DNA from: Lysobacter sp. CFH 32150 | GTDB taxonomy: Bacteria > Pseudomonadota > Gammaproteobacteria > Xanthomonadales > Xanthomonadaceae | NCBI RefSeq assembly: GCF_022758295.1 | Contig: NZ_JALDWJ010000002.1 | Location: forward strand, 516,866 to 580,865 | Length of the DNA stretch: 64,000 bases | Direction of reading: 5' to 3' | Part shown: piece by piece, positions 56,208 through 63,936 of the stretch | How the letters are laid out: each line of letters begins with the position of its first letter | How positions within the stretch are numbered: the stretch's first letter is position 1 | Made by a program: the position numbers and the translations under genes | Notes under the pieces: model-generated | Told to the model about the DNA's origin: nothing | Database searches by the model: none | The model's input: only the letters and a program-made list of their open reading frames with translations

Positions 56208-59200
56208 ATGGCGAAACCCGAGTTCCCTGTCCCGCCGCTCCCGAAAGCTGGCCAGCAGCGCGCGTACTGGCGCGCACCCGCATCCGCGTCCGCACTCGCG
56301 TGGGCGATCGCCCGCGCCGCCGATACGCACACCGGTCCGCTGCTGGCGATCGCGCGCGACAACCATGCGGCGCATCAACTCGAATCCGACCTGCACACGC
56401 TGCTCGGCGACGCGACATTGCCGGTGTTGCCATTCCCTGATTGGGAAACCTTGCCCTACGACCAGTTCAGTCCGCATCCGGATATCGTGTCGCAACGCCT
56501 CGCGGCGCTGCATCGTCTGCCGGCGTTGAAGCGAGGCATCGTGGTGGTGCCGGTACAAACGCTGCTGCAGCGGCTGCCACCACTGCGTTACGTGGTCGGC
56601 AACACCTTCGACGTGAAAGTCGGGCAACGACTCGACCTCGATACCGAGAAGCGCCGCCTTGAAAGCGCGGGCTACCGCCACGTGCCGCAAGTCTTCGATC
56701 CGGGCGACTTCGCCGTGCGCGGCGGCCTGCTCGACGTCTACCCAATGGGTGCGGACGAGCCTTATCGCGTCGAACTGTTCGACGATGTCATCGACTCGAT
56801 CCGCGCCTTCGATCCGGAATCGCAACGTTCGCTGGATAAAACCGAAGCGGTGCAACTGCTCCCGGGCCGCGAAGTCCCGCTCGACGATGAAGCGCTGAAG
56901 CGCGCGATGAACACGCTGCGCGACCGCTTCGACATCGATACGCGCCGCAGTGCGCTGTTCCAGGACCTCAAGGCGGGCCTCGCACCGGCGGGCATCGAGT
57001 ACTACCTGCCGCTGTTCTTCGACAAGACCGCGACGCTGTTCGACTACCTCGGCGAAACGATGCTGCCCGTTATCGGCGAAGGCGCGTTCGTCGCGGCCGA
57101 TGCGTTCTGGACGCAGACCCGTGAACGCTACGAGCAGCGCCGTCACGACATCGAGCGTCCGCTGCTGCCGCCGGACGAACTGTATCTGCCACCGGATGCA
57201 CTGCGCGAACGCCTGAACCGGATCGCACGCATCGATGTGCTCGGCAGCGAGGATGCGAAAGCGCAACAAGCCCATGCGCTCGGCGTGCAGCCGGCGCCGG
57301 ACGTTCCGGTAGCAGCGAAGGATGCCGCGCCGGCGGCGGCCTTGAAGTCGTTCCTCGCCAGTTATCCGGGCCGCGTGCTGATCGCAGCCGATTCTGCTGG
57401 TCGGCGCGAAGCACTGTCCGAGGTGCTGCACGCTGCCGACCTGCAACCACGCACCCTCGCCAGCTGGAATGAATTCCTCGGCAGCGATGTGCGTTTCGCC
57501 GTTGCGGTTGCGCCACTCGACAACGGCTTCGCCCTAGACGAACCTCAACTGGCGATCCTCACCGAACGCCAGCTCTTCCCCGAACGCGCTGCACAACCCC
57601 GCCGCCGCAAGCGTGCCGGCCGCGAACCCGAAGCCATCATCCGCGACCTCGGCGAATTGTCCGAAGGCGCACCCATCGTCCACGAAGACCACGGCGTCGG
57701 CCGTTACCGCGGCCTGGTCACGCTCGATGCAGGCGGCACACCGGGCGAATATCTCGAGATCGAATACGCCAAGGGCGACCGCCTGTACGTCCCCGTTGCG
57801 CAGCTCGATCGCATCAGCCGCTACTCCGGTGCATCGCCGGAAACAGCGCCGTTGCATTCGCTCGGCGGCGAGCAGTGGGCAAAGGCCAAGAAGAAGGCTG
57901 CGGAAAAGGTTCGCGACGTGGCGGCGGAACTGCTCGAGATCCAGGCCAAGCGCCAGGCCCGTGCCGGACTCGCGCTGGAAGTCGATCGCGGGTCGTACGA
58001 ACCGTTCGCCGCGACGTTCCCGTTCGAGGAAACGCCGGACCAGCACTCTGCGATCGAAGCGGTGATCCGCGACCTGTCGTCCTCGCAACCGATGGACCGC
58101 GTCGTCTGCGGCGATGTCGGTTTCGGCAAGACTGAAGTCGCCGTGCGAGCGGCGTTCGTCGCCGCCAACGCCGGCAAGCAAGTCGCGGTGCTGGTACCGA
58201 CCACGCTGCTGGCAGAACAGCATTACCGCAATTTCCGCGACCGCTTCGCCGACTGGCCGCTTAAGGTCGAAGTGCTGTCGCGTTTCAAAAGCACGAAGGA
58301 AATCAAGGCCGAGCTCGACAAACTGGCCGAAGGCAAGATCGACGTCGTCGTCGGCACACATCGGCTGCTGCAAGGCGACGTTCGCTTCAAGGACCTCGGC
58401 CTGGTCATCGTCGACGAGGAACAACGCTTCGGCGTGCGTCAGAAGGAAGCGCTGAAGGCGCTGCGTGCCAACGTGCACCTGCTGACGCTGACTGCAACAC
58501 CGATCCCGCGCACGCTCAACATGGCCATGGCCGGCCTGCGCGACCTGTCGATCATCGCCACGCCACCGGCACATCGCCTGGCGGTGCAGACCTTCGTCAC
58601 CCCGTGGGACGGCGCCCTCTTGCGCGAGGCGCACCAGCGTGAACTCGCACGCGGCGGCCAGGTGTACTTCCTGCACAACGATGTCGAATCCATCGGCCGC
58701 ATGGCACGCGACCTGCAGGAACTGGTGCCGGAAGCGCGCATTGGCATCGCCCACGGCCAGATGCCGGAACGGGAACTCGAGAAGGTGATGCTCGACTTCC
58801 ACAAGCAGCGCTTCAACGTGCTGCTGTGCACGACCATCATCGAATCAGGCATCGACATCCCGAACGCCAACACCATCGTGATGAACCGCGCCGACAAATT
58901 CGGCCTGGCCCAGTTGCACCAGCTGCGTGGCCGCGTGGGTCGTTCGCACCACCGCGCCTACGCCTACCTGGTCGTGCCCGACAACCGCAGCATCACCGCA
59001 GACGCACGCAAGCGCCTCGACGCGATCGCGGCGATGGACGAACTCGGCGCCGGCTTCACCCTCGCCACGCACGATCTTGAAATCCGCGGCGCCGGCGAGC
59101 TCCTCGGCGAAGACCAGAGCGGGCAGATGGCCGAAGTCGGCTTCAGCCTCTACACCGAACTGCTGGAACGCGCGGTGCGCAGCATCAAGCAAGGCAAGCT

Positions 59201-59669
59201 GCCAGACGTCGACGGCACCGAGCGCCACGGCGCTGATGTCGTGCTGAACCTGCCCGCGCTGATCCCCGACGACTACCTGCCCGACGTCCATGAGCGCTTG
59301 ACGCTCTACAAGCGCATCAGCAGCGCACGCGACGTGGAAGCGTTGCGCGAACTGCAGGTCGAGATGATCGACCGCTTCGGCCTGCTGCCGGATGCAGCCA
59401 AGCATCTCTTCCATGTCGCCGAACTGAAGCTCGACGCGACCCATCTCGGCATCCGCAAGCTCGACCTCGGCCCGAATGGTGGCCGCGTGCAGTTCGAAGC
59501 GAAACCGAATGTCGATCCGATGACGGTGATCCAGCTGATCCAGAAACAGCCGAAGCATTACGCCATGGACGGGCCGGACAAACTGCGTCTCAAGCTCGAC
59601 CTGCCGGATGCCGTGACGCGCCTCAGCGCCGCCCGCGGGTTGCTCACCGCACTGCGACCCGCGGCCTAG
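56208..59669 (+). CDS. mfd: Transcription-repair coupling factor Mfd
   Basis: 1153 residues from [13 protein letters not shown]; 78 codons upstream in frame overlap the ohrR operator and are not conserved. UvrB-like N-terminal region ([18 protein letters not shown]), the RNA-polymerase interaction domain ([13 protein letters not shown]), helicase motifs [15 protein letters not shown] (I), VDEEQRFG (II), [10 protein letters not shown] (III) and [17 protein letters not shown] (VI), and the C-terminal D7 region. Mfd removes stalled RNA polymerase and recruits UvrA. Its stop shares the CTAG bases with intI on the other strand. Confidence 0.97.
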   Translation: MAKPEFPVPPLPKAGQQRAYWRAPASASALAWAIARAADTHTGPLLAIARDNHAAHQLESDLHTLLGDATLPVLPFPDWETLPYDQFSPHPDIVSQRLAALHRLPALKRGIVVVPVQTLLQRLPPLRYVVGNTFDVKVGQRLDLDTEKRRLESAGYRHVPQVFDPGDFAVRGGLLDVYPMGADEPYRVELFDDVIDSIRAFDPESQRSLDKTEAVQLLPGREVPLDDEALKRAMNTLRDRFDIDTRRSALFQDLKAGLAPAGIEYYLPLFFDKTATLFDYLGETMLPVIGEGAFVAADAFWTQTRERYEQRRHDIERPLLPPDELYLPPDALRERLNRIARIDVLGSEDAKAQQAHALGVQPAPDVPVAAKDAAPAAALKSFLASYPGRVLIAADSAGRREALSEVLHAADLQPRTLASWNEFLGSDVRFAVAVAPLDNGFALDEPQLAILTERQLFPERAAQPRRRKRAGREPEAIIRDLGELSEGAPIVHEDHGVGRYRGLVTLDAGGTPGEYLEIEYAKGDRLYVPVAQLDRISRYSGASPETAPLHSLGGEQWAKAKKKAAEKVRDVAAELLEIQAKRQARAGLALEVDRGSYEPFAATFPFEETPDQHSAIEAVIRDLSSSQPMDRVVCGDVGFGKTEVAVRAAFVAANAGKQVAVLVPTTLLAEQHYRNFRDRFADWPLKVEVLSRFKSTKEIKAELDKLAEGKIDVVVGTHRLLQGDVRFKDLGLVIVDEEQRFGVRQKEALKALRANVHLLTLTATPIPRTLNMAMAGLRDLSIIATPPAHRLAVQTFVTPWDGALLREAHQRELARGGQVYFLHNDVESIGRMARDLQELVPEARIGIAHGQMPERELEKVMLDFHKQRFNVLLCTTIIESGIDIPNANTIVMNRADKFGLAQLHQLRGRVGRSHHRAYAYLVVPDNRSITADARKRLDAIAAMDELGAGFTLATHDLEIRGAGELLGEDQSGQMAEVGFSLYTELLERAVRSIKQGKLPDVDGTERHGADVVLNLPALIPDDYLPDVHERLTLYKRISSARDVEALRELQVEMIDRFGLLPDAAKHLFHVAELKLDATHLGIRKLDLGPNGGRVQFEAKPNVDPMTVIQLIQKQPKHYAMDGPDKLRLKLDLPDAVTRLSAARGLLTALRPAA

Positions 59670-60727
59670 GCGGCCGCGGCCTCGACAGCGAATCGGAAGC
59701 CGGCTGGCTTGCCGGCCTCGCTCATGATGGCAGCCAAGTACGCCGCCGGCGTCTCGGCGCAACGGTCCAATGGGCTCATCACGCCCCCGGCACCGCGATT
59801 CAAGACATGCGTATAGATCTGCGTCGTCGCCACATCCTTATGGCCAAGCAATTCCTGCACAGTGCGAATGTCGTAGCCAGCTTCGATCATGTGCGTCGCG
59901 AACGAATGCCGCAACGTATGTGCACTGAGTGGCTTGTTGATCCCGGCCCGCAAGCGCGCGCTTTTCAACGCCCGCGACAGCATGCCGTCATCGAAGTGAT
60001 GGCGGCGCTCGACCCCATCGCGAGGATCGACGGTCCGATGCACGGCCGGGAATACGTATTGCCATCCGAAATCACGCGGTGCGGCGGGATACTTCCGGGC
60101 CAGCGCATGCGGTAACCAGACCGCGCCGAACCCTGCCAGCAGATCATCCGCATGAAGGAGCCGAGCACGTTCGACTTCGCGTTGCAATGGCTCCACCAAC
60201 GATTTCGGCAACACCGTGCGCCGGTCCTTGCCTCCCTTGCCATCGCGCACCGTGATCTCATTGCGCGCGAAATCGACGTCCTTCACCCGTAGTCGCAGGC
60301 ACTCCATCAGCCGCATGCCGGTTCCGTACAGCAGGCTGACGAGCAACCACGGCCGACCATCGAGTTGCGCCAGCAAAGCCTGCACCTCTTCCCGCGACAG
60401 CACGGTCGGCAGCCGCCTCGGTCGCTTGGCCCGCACCACGTTCTCCATCCACGGGAGATCGATGCCCAAGACCTCGCGGTACAGGAACAGCAGCGCCGAC
60501 AAGGCCTGGTTCTGCGTACTGGACGCCACTTGTCCCTGTACCGCCAACGTCGACAGGAAGCGCTCCAGGTCCGGCGCCCCCATGTCTCGCGGATGTCGCT
60601 TCCCATTCGTGAGAATGAATCGCTTGATCCAACCGATATAGATGGTCTCGGTACGCAAACTGTAGTGCTTGACCCGCAAACGCCTTCGAACTTCTTCCAA
60701 CAAGCGCGGTTTCTTTGAGCCCTCCAT
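59666..60727 (-). CDS. intI: Integron integrase IntI
   Basis: 353 residues from [19 protein letters not shown]; an upstream ATG at 60766 is an alternative. It is a tyrosine recombinase with the R-H-R-H-Y set visible: Arg in [26 protein letters not shown] (HxxR), [14 protein letters not shown] (His and the nucleophile Tyr). The integron-integrase-specific extra domain is plain, [21 protein letters not shown], which other Xer-like enzymes lack. The gene reads away from the cassettes, as expected, and its tail overlaps mfd by 4 bp. Confidence 0.95.
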   Translation of the reverse strand: MEGSKKPRLLEEVRRRLRVKHYSLRTETIYIGWIKRFILTNGKRHPRDMGAPDLERFLSTLAVQGQVASSTQNQALSALLFLYREVLGIDLPWMENVVRAKRPRRLPTVLSREEVQALLAQLDGRPWLLVSLLYGTGMRLMECLRLRVKDVDFARNEITVRDGKGGKDRRTVLPKSLVEPLQREVERARLLHADDLLAGFGAVWLPHALARKYPAAPRDFGWQYVFPAVHRTVDPRDGVERRHHFDDGMLSRALKSARLRAGINKPLSAHTLRHSFATHMIEAGYDIRTVQELLGHKDVATTQIYTHVLNRGAGGVMSPLDRCAETPAAYLAAIMSEAGKPAGFRFAVEAAAA

Positions 60728-60844
60728 GGCACCGTTTATCACCTCGCTTTCTGGGTCATAAGACATAGCGCCTCGGATCGTTAAATATGCACGACGATCC
60801 TGCGGCTCGGCTGACTCGCCCGCCATCAGCCAAAGCATTGATTC

Positions 60845-60850
60845 GTTATA
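60845..60850 (-). promoter_or_regulatory. Candidate -10 box of the intI promoter
   Basis: On the minus strand TATAAC matches the -10 consensus at five of six positions and would give a start near 60838. That places the intI start at 60766 or 60727 rather than further upstream. A clear -35 is not seen. Confidence 0.35.
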
Positions 60851-60862
60851 GGGTTTTTCTGC

Positions 60863-60891
60863 TTGACGGTCTGTTACGGCGCCCTGAATAT
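60863..60891 (+). promoter_or_regulatory. Candidate cassette promoter Pc
   Basis: TTGACG (5/6 of -35) at 60863-60868 is followed after 17 bp by GAATAT (3/6 of -10). It points at the first cassette gene, whose ATG is at 60937, so it could drive the array. Confidence 0.45.
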
Positions 60892-60926
60892 CCCGTCCAT
60901 ATCCCCGCTTTTGGGGTCTACTAAGC

Positions 60927-60933
60927 GTTAGCC
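60927..60933 (+). other. attI core site (insertion point of first cassette)
   Basis: GTTAGCC fits the integron core GTTRRRY pattern loosely and sits directly before the first cassette gene; cut between G and TT. The full attI extends upstream toward intI but its borders cannot be set from sequence. Confidence 0.6.
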
Positions 60934-60936
60934 CCT

Positions 60937-61341
60937 ATGAGAGCACTCCTACTCGCATTGTCAGCAATCATCTGCGGCTGCAGCTTGGACGTTGCGGAGA
61001 GACACTACGAAAACTTGGCCGCTGCGGAGGGAGACACGTGGCTACCTGAGTCTGTCCTCCCACCATCTACTCGCGATATTGACGAGCAAAACAACCTTGA
61101 TCTCAACATCAGTTCCGGCGAGTTCCGGTTTGCCCCATCGGAAGCAGCTGCATTCTTCGATCGCCTTACGCCTACCGCCCCTGGCAAAGTCCCATTTGAA
61201 GATTGGGAGGCACTTGTCGATGACCACATCAAGGATGGCGGTTCCGTTCGGTACTATCGGGATCAGGAGGGCTTTGACTGGGCTTTCTTCTGCGCCCCGA
61301 GTAAAGACCAGTGTCACTTCGACGGTTGGCTCCGCCGCTAG
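60937..61341 (+). CDS. Integron cassette 1 protein, predicted lipoprotein, unrecognised
   Basis: 134 residues. The start MRALLLALSAIICGCSL is a short signal peptide with a lipobox-like ICGC, so a lipoprotein is predicted. The rest is acidic and soluble (FAPSEAAAFFDRLTP, GFDWAFFCAPSKDQCHFDGWLRR), with two Cys near the end. I do not recognise a family. It lies in the first cassette, downstream of attI, and ends in attC1. The ATG is 10 bp after the crossover point. Confidence 0.7.
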   Translation: MRALLLALSAIICGCSLDVAERHYENLAAAEGDTWLPESVLPPSTRDIDEQNNLDLNISSGEFRFAPSEAAAFFDRLTPTAPGKVPFEDWEALVDDHIKDGGSVRYYRDQEGFDWAFFCAPSKDQCHFDGWLRR

Positions 61342-61342
61342 G

Positions 61343-61402
61343 GGCTAACAATTCATTCAAGCCGAAGCCGCTTCGCGGCTCGGCTTAATTCAGGCGTTAG
61401 GC
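61343..61402 (+). repeat. attC1 of the cassette array
   Basis: 60 bp. Left core GGCTAAC (61343-61349), right core GTTAGGC (61396-61402), inner palindrome AAGCCGAAGCCGC/GCGGCTCGGCTT. Nearly identical to the other five copies. Confidence 0.93.
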
Positions 61403-61407
61403 CCCTG

Positions 61408-61461
61408 ATGGCAACATCCAGCATTGTCGATTTCTTGCGAGCTCGTTCGTCGGGTAGATAG
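61408..61461 (+). CDS. 17-codon mini-ORF at the start of cassette 2
   Basis: ATG at 61408 followed by 16 codons and TAG, translating to MATSSIVDFLRARSSGR. It occupies the position where neighbouring cassettes begin their gene. It may be a leader, a remnant, or chance. Confidence 0.25.
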   Translation: MATSSIVDFLRARSSGR

Positions 61462-61519
61462 GGGCCGGCCAGGCTAGCTAAGGTGGCTATCCGCCTGTCT
61501 CCAACAGTGAGGGTCGTTC

Positions 61520-61735
61520 ATGACTACGGATACAAAAGTTAAGGGGCCAGCTTCGTACTTCCCGTCCATCGAGAAGAGCTACGGGAAGCCTTTGGCGCAC
61601 TGGTTCAAGGTCCTTGATTCCGTTCAAGATAAGAAGCACATGGAGCAGGTGGCTTTCCTCAAGACTGAGCACAAGATTGGCCACGGTCACGCGAATGCAC
61701 TTGTCGCTTATCACAAGGCCCGGCACGGGGCCTAA
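61520..61735 (+). CDS. Integron cassette 2 protein, DUF4287
   Basis: 71 residues. The pattern MTTDTKVKGPASYFPSIEKSYGKPL then LKTEHKIGHGHANALVAYHKA is the DUF4287 (winged-helix-like small protein) signature seen often in cassettes and genomes of soil bacteria. A GAGGG site precedes the ATG. The stop lies within the left core of attC2. Function unknown. Confidence 0.85.
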   Translation: MTTDTKVKGPASYFPSIEKSYGKPLAHWFKVLDSVQDKKHMEQVAFLKTEHKIGHGHANALVAYHKARHGA

Positions 61736-61789
61736 CAATTCATTCAAGCCGAAGCCGCTTCGCGGCTCGGCTTAATTCAGGCGTTAGGC
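61730..61789 (+). repeat. attC2 of the cassette array
   Basis: 60 bp. Left core GCCTAAC (61730-61736), right core GTTAGGC (61783-61789), same inner palindrome as attC1. The cassette 2 stop codon falls inside it. Confidence 0.93.
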
Positions 61790-61792
61790 CTC

Positions 61793-62335
61793 ATGAGCGA
61801 CGGCGACATCGACTATTCGAAGTACACGCTTTCTGAGCTCGAAGAAGTTTTTGCAGGGATCAATAAGCACCAGTATCCGAAGAACTACGCAAACCTGTGC
61901 TCTGCGTACAAACGATTGAGCGGAACGGCAGCGCCGCAACCAGAGAACTCCTCTGTGCCGGATGAGGTCGACGAGGAGCAGCTGCGACCAAAGTACGATG
62001 AGAACGGCCGCTACATACCCAACCATATTTCTGGTGGCGAGAGGGCCAGCCATATCATCTTGTCGCTGCTGCTCTTTGCTTACGGTAGCTACGGCGTTTG
62101 GATCAATGACCTCTTCATCCCTGGCAGGAGATCCCGTGGTGTTCATCTGCAAGGCGCTCCTGCCTGGACCATGTACGGAGCAATGATCTGCGCCTGTTTG
62201 GTCATGCTCTCCTTGATGATTGACCACTACGATCGACGCGACAATGAGAGGCACTACCGGACATTCGCTGGGATCGGTGAGGTTCTTGGCTGGTCCCTTT
62301 TTGGCCTCTCTCTGCTCTGGGCTGTGTTCCAATGA
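61793..62335 (+). CDS. Integron cassette 3 protein, predicted membrane protein, unrecognised
   Basis: 180 residues. A hydrophilic N-terminal region (about 1-85) precedes about three hydrophobic helices (HIILSLLLFAYGSYGVWIN, MYGAMICACLVMLSLMI and a C-terminal IGEVLGWSLFGLSLLWAVF). No family recognised. The ATG is 10 bp after the crossover point of attC2 and the only SD-like sequence is the TTAGG of the core. Ends in attC3. Confidence 0.7.
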   Translation: MSDGDIDYSKYTLSELEEVFAGINKHQYPKNYANLCSAYKRLSGTAAPQPENSSVPDEVDEEQLRPKYDENGRYIPNHISGGERASHIILSLLLFAYGSYGVWINDLFIPGRRSRGVHLQGAPAWTMYGAMICACLVMLSLMIDHYDRRDNERHYRTFAGIGEVLGWSLFGLSLLWAVFQ

Positions 62336-62336
62336 G

Positions 62337-62396
62337 GCCTAACAATTCATTCAAGCCGAAACCGCTTCGCGGTTCGGCTTAATTCAGGCGTTAGGC
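62337..62396 (+). repeat. attC3 of the cassette array
   Basis: 60 bp, cores GCCTAAC and GTTAGGC. It differs from the others by two base changes that lie opposite each other in the inner stem (GCCGAAACCGC with GCGGTTCGGC), keeping it paired. Confidence 0.93.
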
Positions 62397-62398
62397 CT

Positions 62399-62746
62399 AT
62401 GAGTCGAATATCACTGATGCTTGTAGCCCTGTGCGCACTCTCTGGCTGCGCCAATCTTCCGCAGCGCGAACTGAGTTCGGACCAAGTGCTGGCCATTGCC
62501 ATGAATCAGCTCCAGGTAAACGCAGACGGGTACAACATCGCGATCGATAGGGTTGAGAGCGGATGGTCTGTTTCTGCCGTCCCAAAGTGCGGGCCAGAAA
62601 CCAGCGCTCCCTCAGAAAGCGCCCAGACAGTCAAAGATGCTGCTGTGGGAGAGATCGAGTCCACAACTATCCTATGCGCTGGCGGCGACATCCACCTGCT
62701 TTATGATCCATACGGAAAATTGACCGGCAGGTACCTTGGCCAATAG
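62399..62746 (+). CDS. Integron cassette 4 protein, predicted lipoprotein, unrecognised
   Basis: 115 residues. A signal peptide MSRISLMLVALCALSGC with lipobox LSGC predicts an outer- or inner-membrane lipoprotein. Mature part contains IAIDRVESGWSVSAVPKCGPE and a C-terminal IHLLYDPYGKLTGRYLGQ. Two mature Cys could form a disulfide. No family recognised. ATG 9 bp after the crossover point. Confidence 0.7.
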   Translation: MSRISLMLVALCALSGCANLPQRELSSDQVLAIAMNQLQVNADGYNIAIDRVESGWSVSAVPKCGPETSAPSESAQTVKDAAVGEIESTTILCAGGDIHLLYDPYGKLTGRYLGQ

Positions 62747-62806
62747 GCCTAACAATTCATTCAAGCCGAAGCCGCTTCGCGGCTCGGCTTAATTCAGGCG
62801 TTAGGG
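62747..62806 (+). repeat. attC4 of the cassette array
   Basis: 60 bp, left core GCCTAAC (62747-62753), right core GTTAGGG (62800-62806), the last bases belonging to the next cassette. Confidence 0.93.
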
Positions 62807-62835
62807 CGCTGACTTACCAATAAAGCTGGCGAACC

Positions 62836-63264
62836 ATGTCAAACGAAAGCGACGTTCGTTCTGGCGGGTGCCAATGTGGCGCAATCCGCTACAAGTTGTC
62901 ACACGACCCTGTGGCGCTCTATGTGTGCCATTGCACGGAGTGTCGCAAACAATCTGCATCGGCTTTCGGCATCTCCTTCATCGTGCCGCAAACCGCCTTG
63001 CACGTCATGCAAGGAGAGCCACGGTTCTGGTCCCGCCCCACCGCCACGGGAAACACTCTTGGTTGTGCGTTTTGCCCTGAGTGTGGCTCAAGACTTTGGC
63101 ACCAACGACGCGGCACCACCGACATCTTAAGTATCAAGGGTGGCTCGCTGGATAAGCCGATTGATCTTGGTCAGGCCACCCACATTTGGACGTCTAGCAT
63201 GCTTCCGGGCATCATTCTGCCGCAGGGAGCCGTGCAGCTTTCTGGGGAGCCCAATGAGTACTGA
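62836..63264 (+). CDS. Integron cassette 5 protein, GFA family (glutathione-dependent formaldehyde-activating-like)
   Basis: 142 residues. The zinc-binding cysteines are GGCQCGAIRY, CHCTECRKQSASAFG and FCPECGSRLWHQ, the GFA/CENP-V pattern. Family members are zinc proteins, some active on formaldehyde-glutathione adducts; the exact reaction here is unknown. Unlike its neighbours the gene begins 36 bp into the cassette. Ends in attC5. Confidence 0.88.
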   Translation: MSNESDVRSGGCQCGAIRYKLSHDPVALYVCHCTECRKQSASAFGISFIVPQTALHVMQGEPRFWSRPTATGNTLGCAFCPECGSRLWHQRRGTTDILSIKGGSLDKPIDLGQATHIWTSSMLPGIILPQGAVQLSGEPNEY

Positions 63265-63270
63265 GACGCG

Positions 63271-63330
63271 CCCTAACAATTCATTCAAGCCGAAGCCGCT
63301 TCGCGGCTCGGCTTAATTCAGGCGTTAGGG
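63271..63330 (+). repeat. attC5 of the cassette array
   Basis: 60 bp, left core CCCTAAC (63271-63277), right core GTTAGGG (63324-63330). Confidence 0.93.
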
Positions 63331-63335
63331 CGCAT

Positions 63336-63866
63336 ATGCGACTTCTTACTGCTCTCATTGGCACCTTGTTACTTGCGTCCTGTTCCGAGTCCTATCGCGA
63401 TCTTGATCGTGCTTTCGGACAAGACGAAACCTCAAACACTCCGCCAATAGCTGCTGATTCTTTCTTCATCACCAACCTTAAGCACCAAGGCGTAACGAGC
63501 TTTCATGGAATTGCCAAAGTTCGTGTATCCCCCGGAAGGATTGAACTCACCCCAGGGGCTCCTTTCATGCGCAGCCTATCGATACCCGCCAGTAACATTG
63601 CGTACTGTGGTATGACTTGTTTTGGCACAAGCGATCCACGCGTTGACCTACTTATTCCAAGAACCGGATCGAGCATCACCGTCAAGAACAAAAGAGAAAT
63701 GCTCGATTGGTGCTGGGACAATAAAAAGGCGGTCATCTCTGGTGCAGACGAGCGGAACTGGGAGTACAAGGGTGGCTCTCTTCCACCGCAATCAAAGTAT
63801 GCCGCACAGCTTGATGACCGTACCGTATTTGAAAAGCAGGCGTACCAGAGCTGTCTCGGTTATTAG
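63336..63866 (+). CDS. Integron cassette 6 protein, predicted lipoprotein, unrecognised
   Basis: 176 residues. MRLLTALIGTLLLASCSE is a signal peptide with lipobox LASC, predicting a lipoprotein. The mature protein has IAYCGMTCFGTSDP (a CxxxC) and DWCWDNKKAV. No family recognised. ATG 12 bp after the crossover point, preceded only by the core AGGG as SD. Ends in attC6. Confidence 0.7.
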   Translation: MRLLTALIGTLLLASCSESYRDLDRAFGQDETSNTPPIAADSFFITNLKHQGVTSFHGIAKVRVSPGRIELTPGAPFMRSLSIPASNIAYCGMTCFGTSDPRVDLLIPRTGSSITVKNKREMLDWCWDNKKAVISGADERNWEYKGGSLPPQSKYAAQLDDRTVFEKQAYQSCLGY

Positions 63867-63872
63867 GTTGCG

Positions 63873-63932
63873 CCCTAACAATTCATTCAAGCCGAAGCCG
63901 CTTCGCGGCTCGGCTTAATTCAGGCGTTAGGC
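63873..63932 (+). repeat. attC6 of the cassette array
   Basis: 60 bp, left core CCCTAAC (63873-63879), right core GTTAGGC (63926-63932). Confidence 0.93.
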
Positions 63933-63936
63933 ACCC

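Noticed and set aside
59666..60727. Integrase as a phage or tRNA-island integrase
   Set aside because: The integron-specific domain and the adjoining attC array identify IntI; no tRNA or phage genes are next to it.
61343..63932. Regular direct repeats that could be taken for a CRISPR array
   Set aside because: Spacing is gene-length and irregular, the repeats are palindromic attC sites with GTTAG cores, and no cas genes are present.
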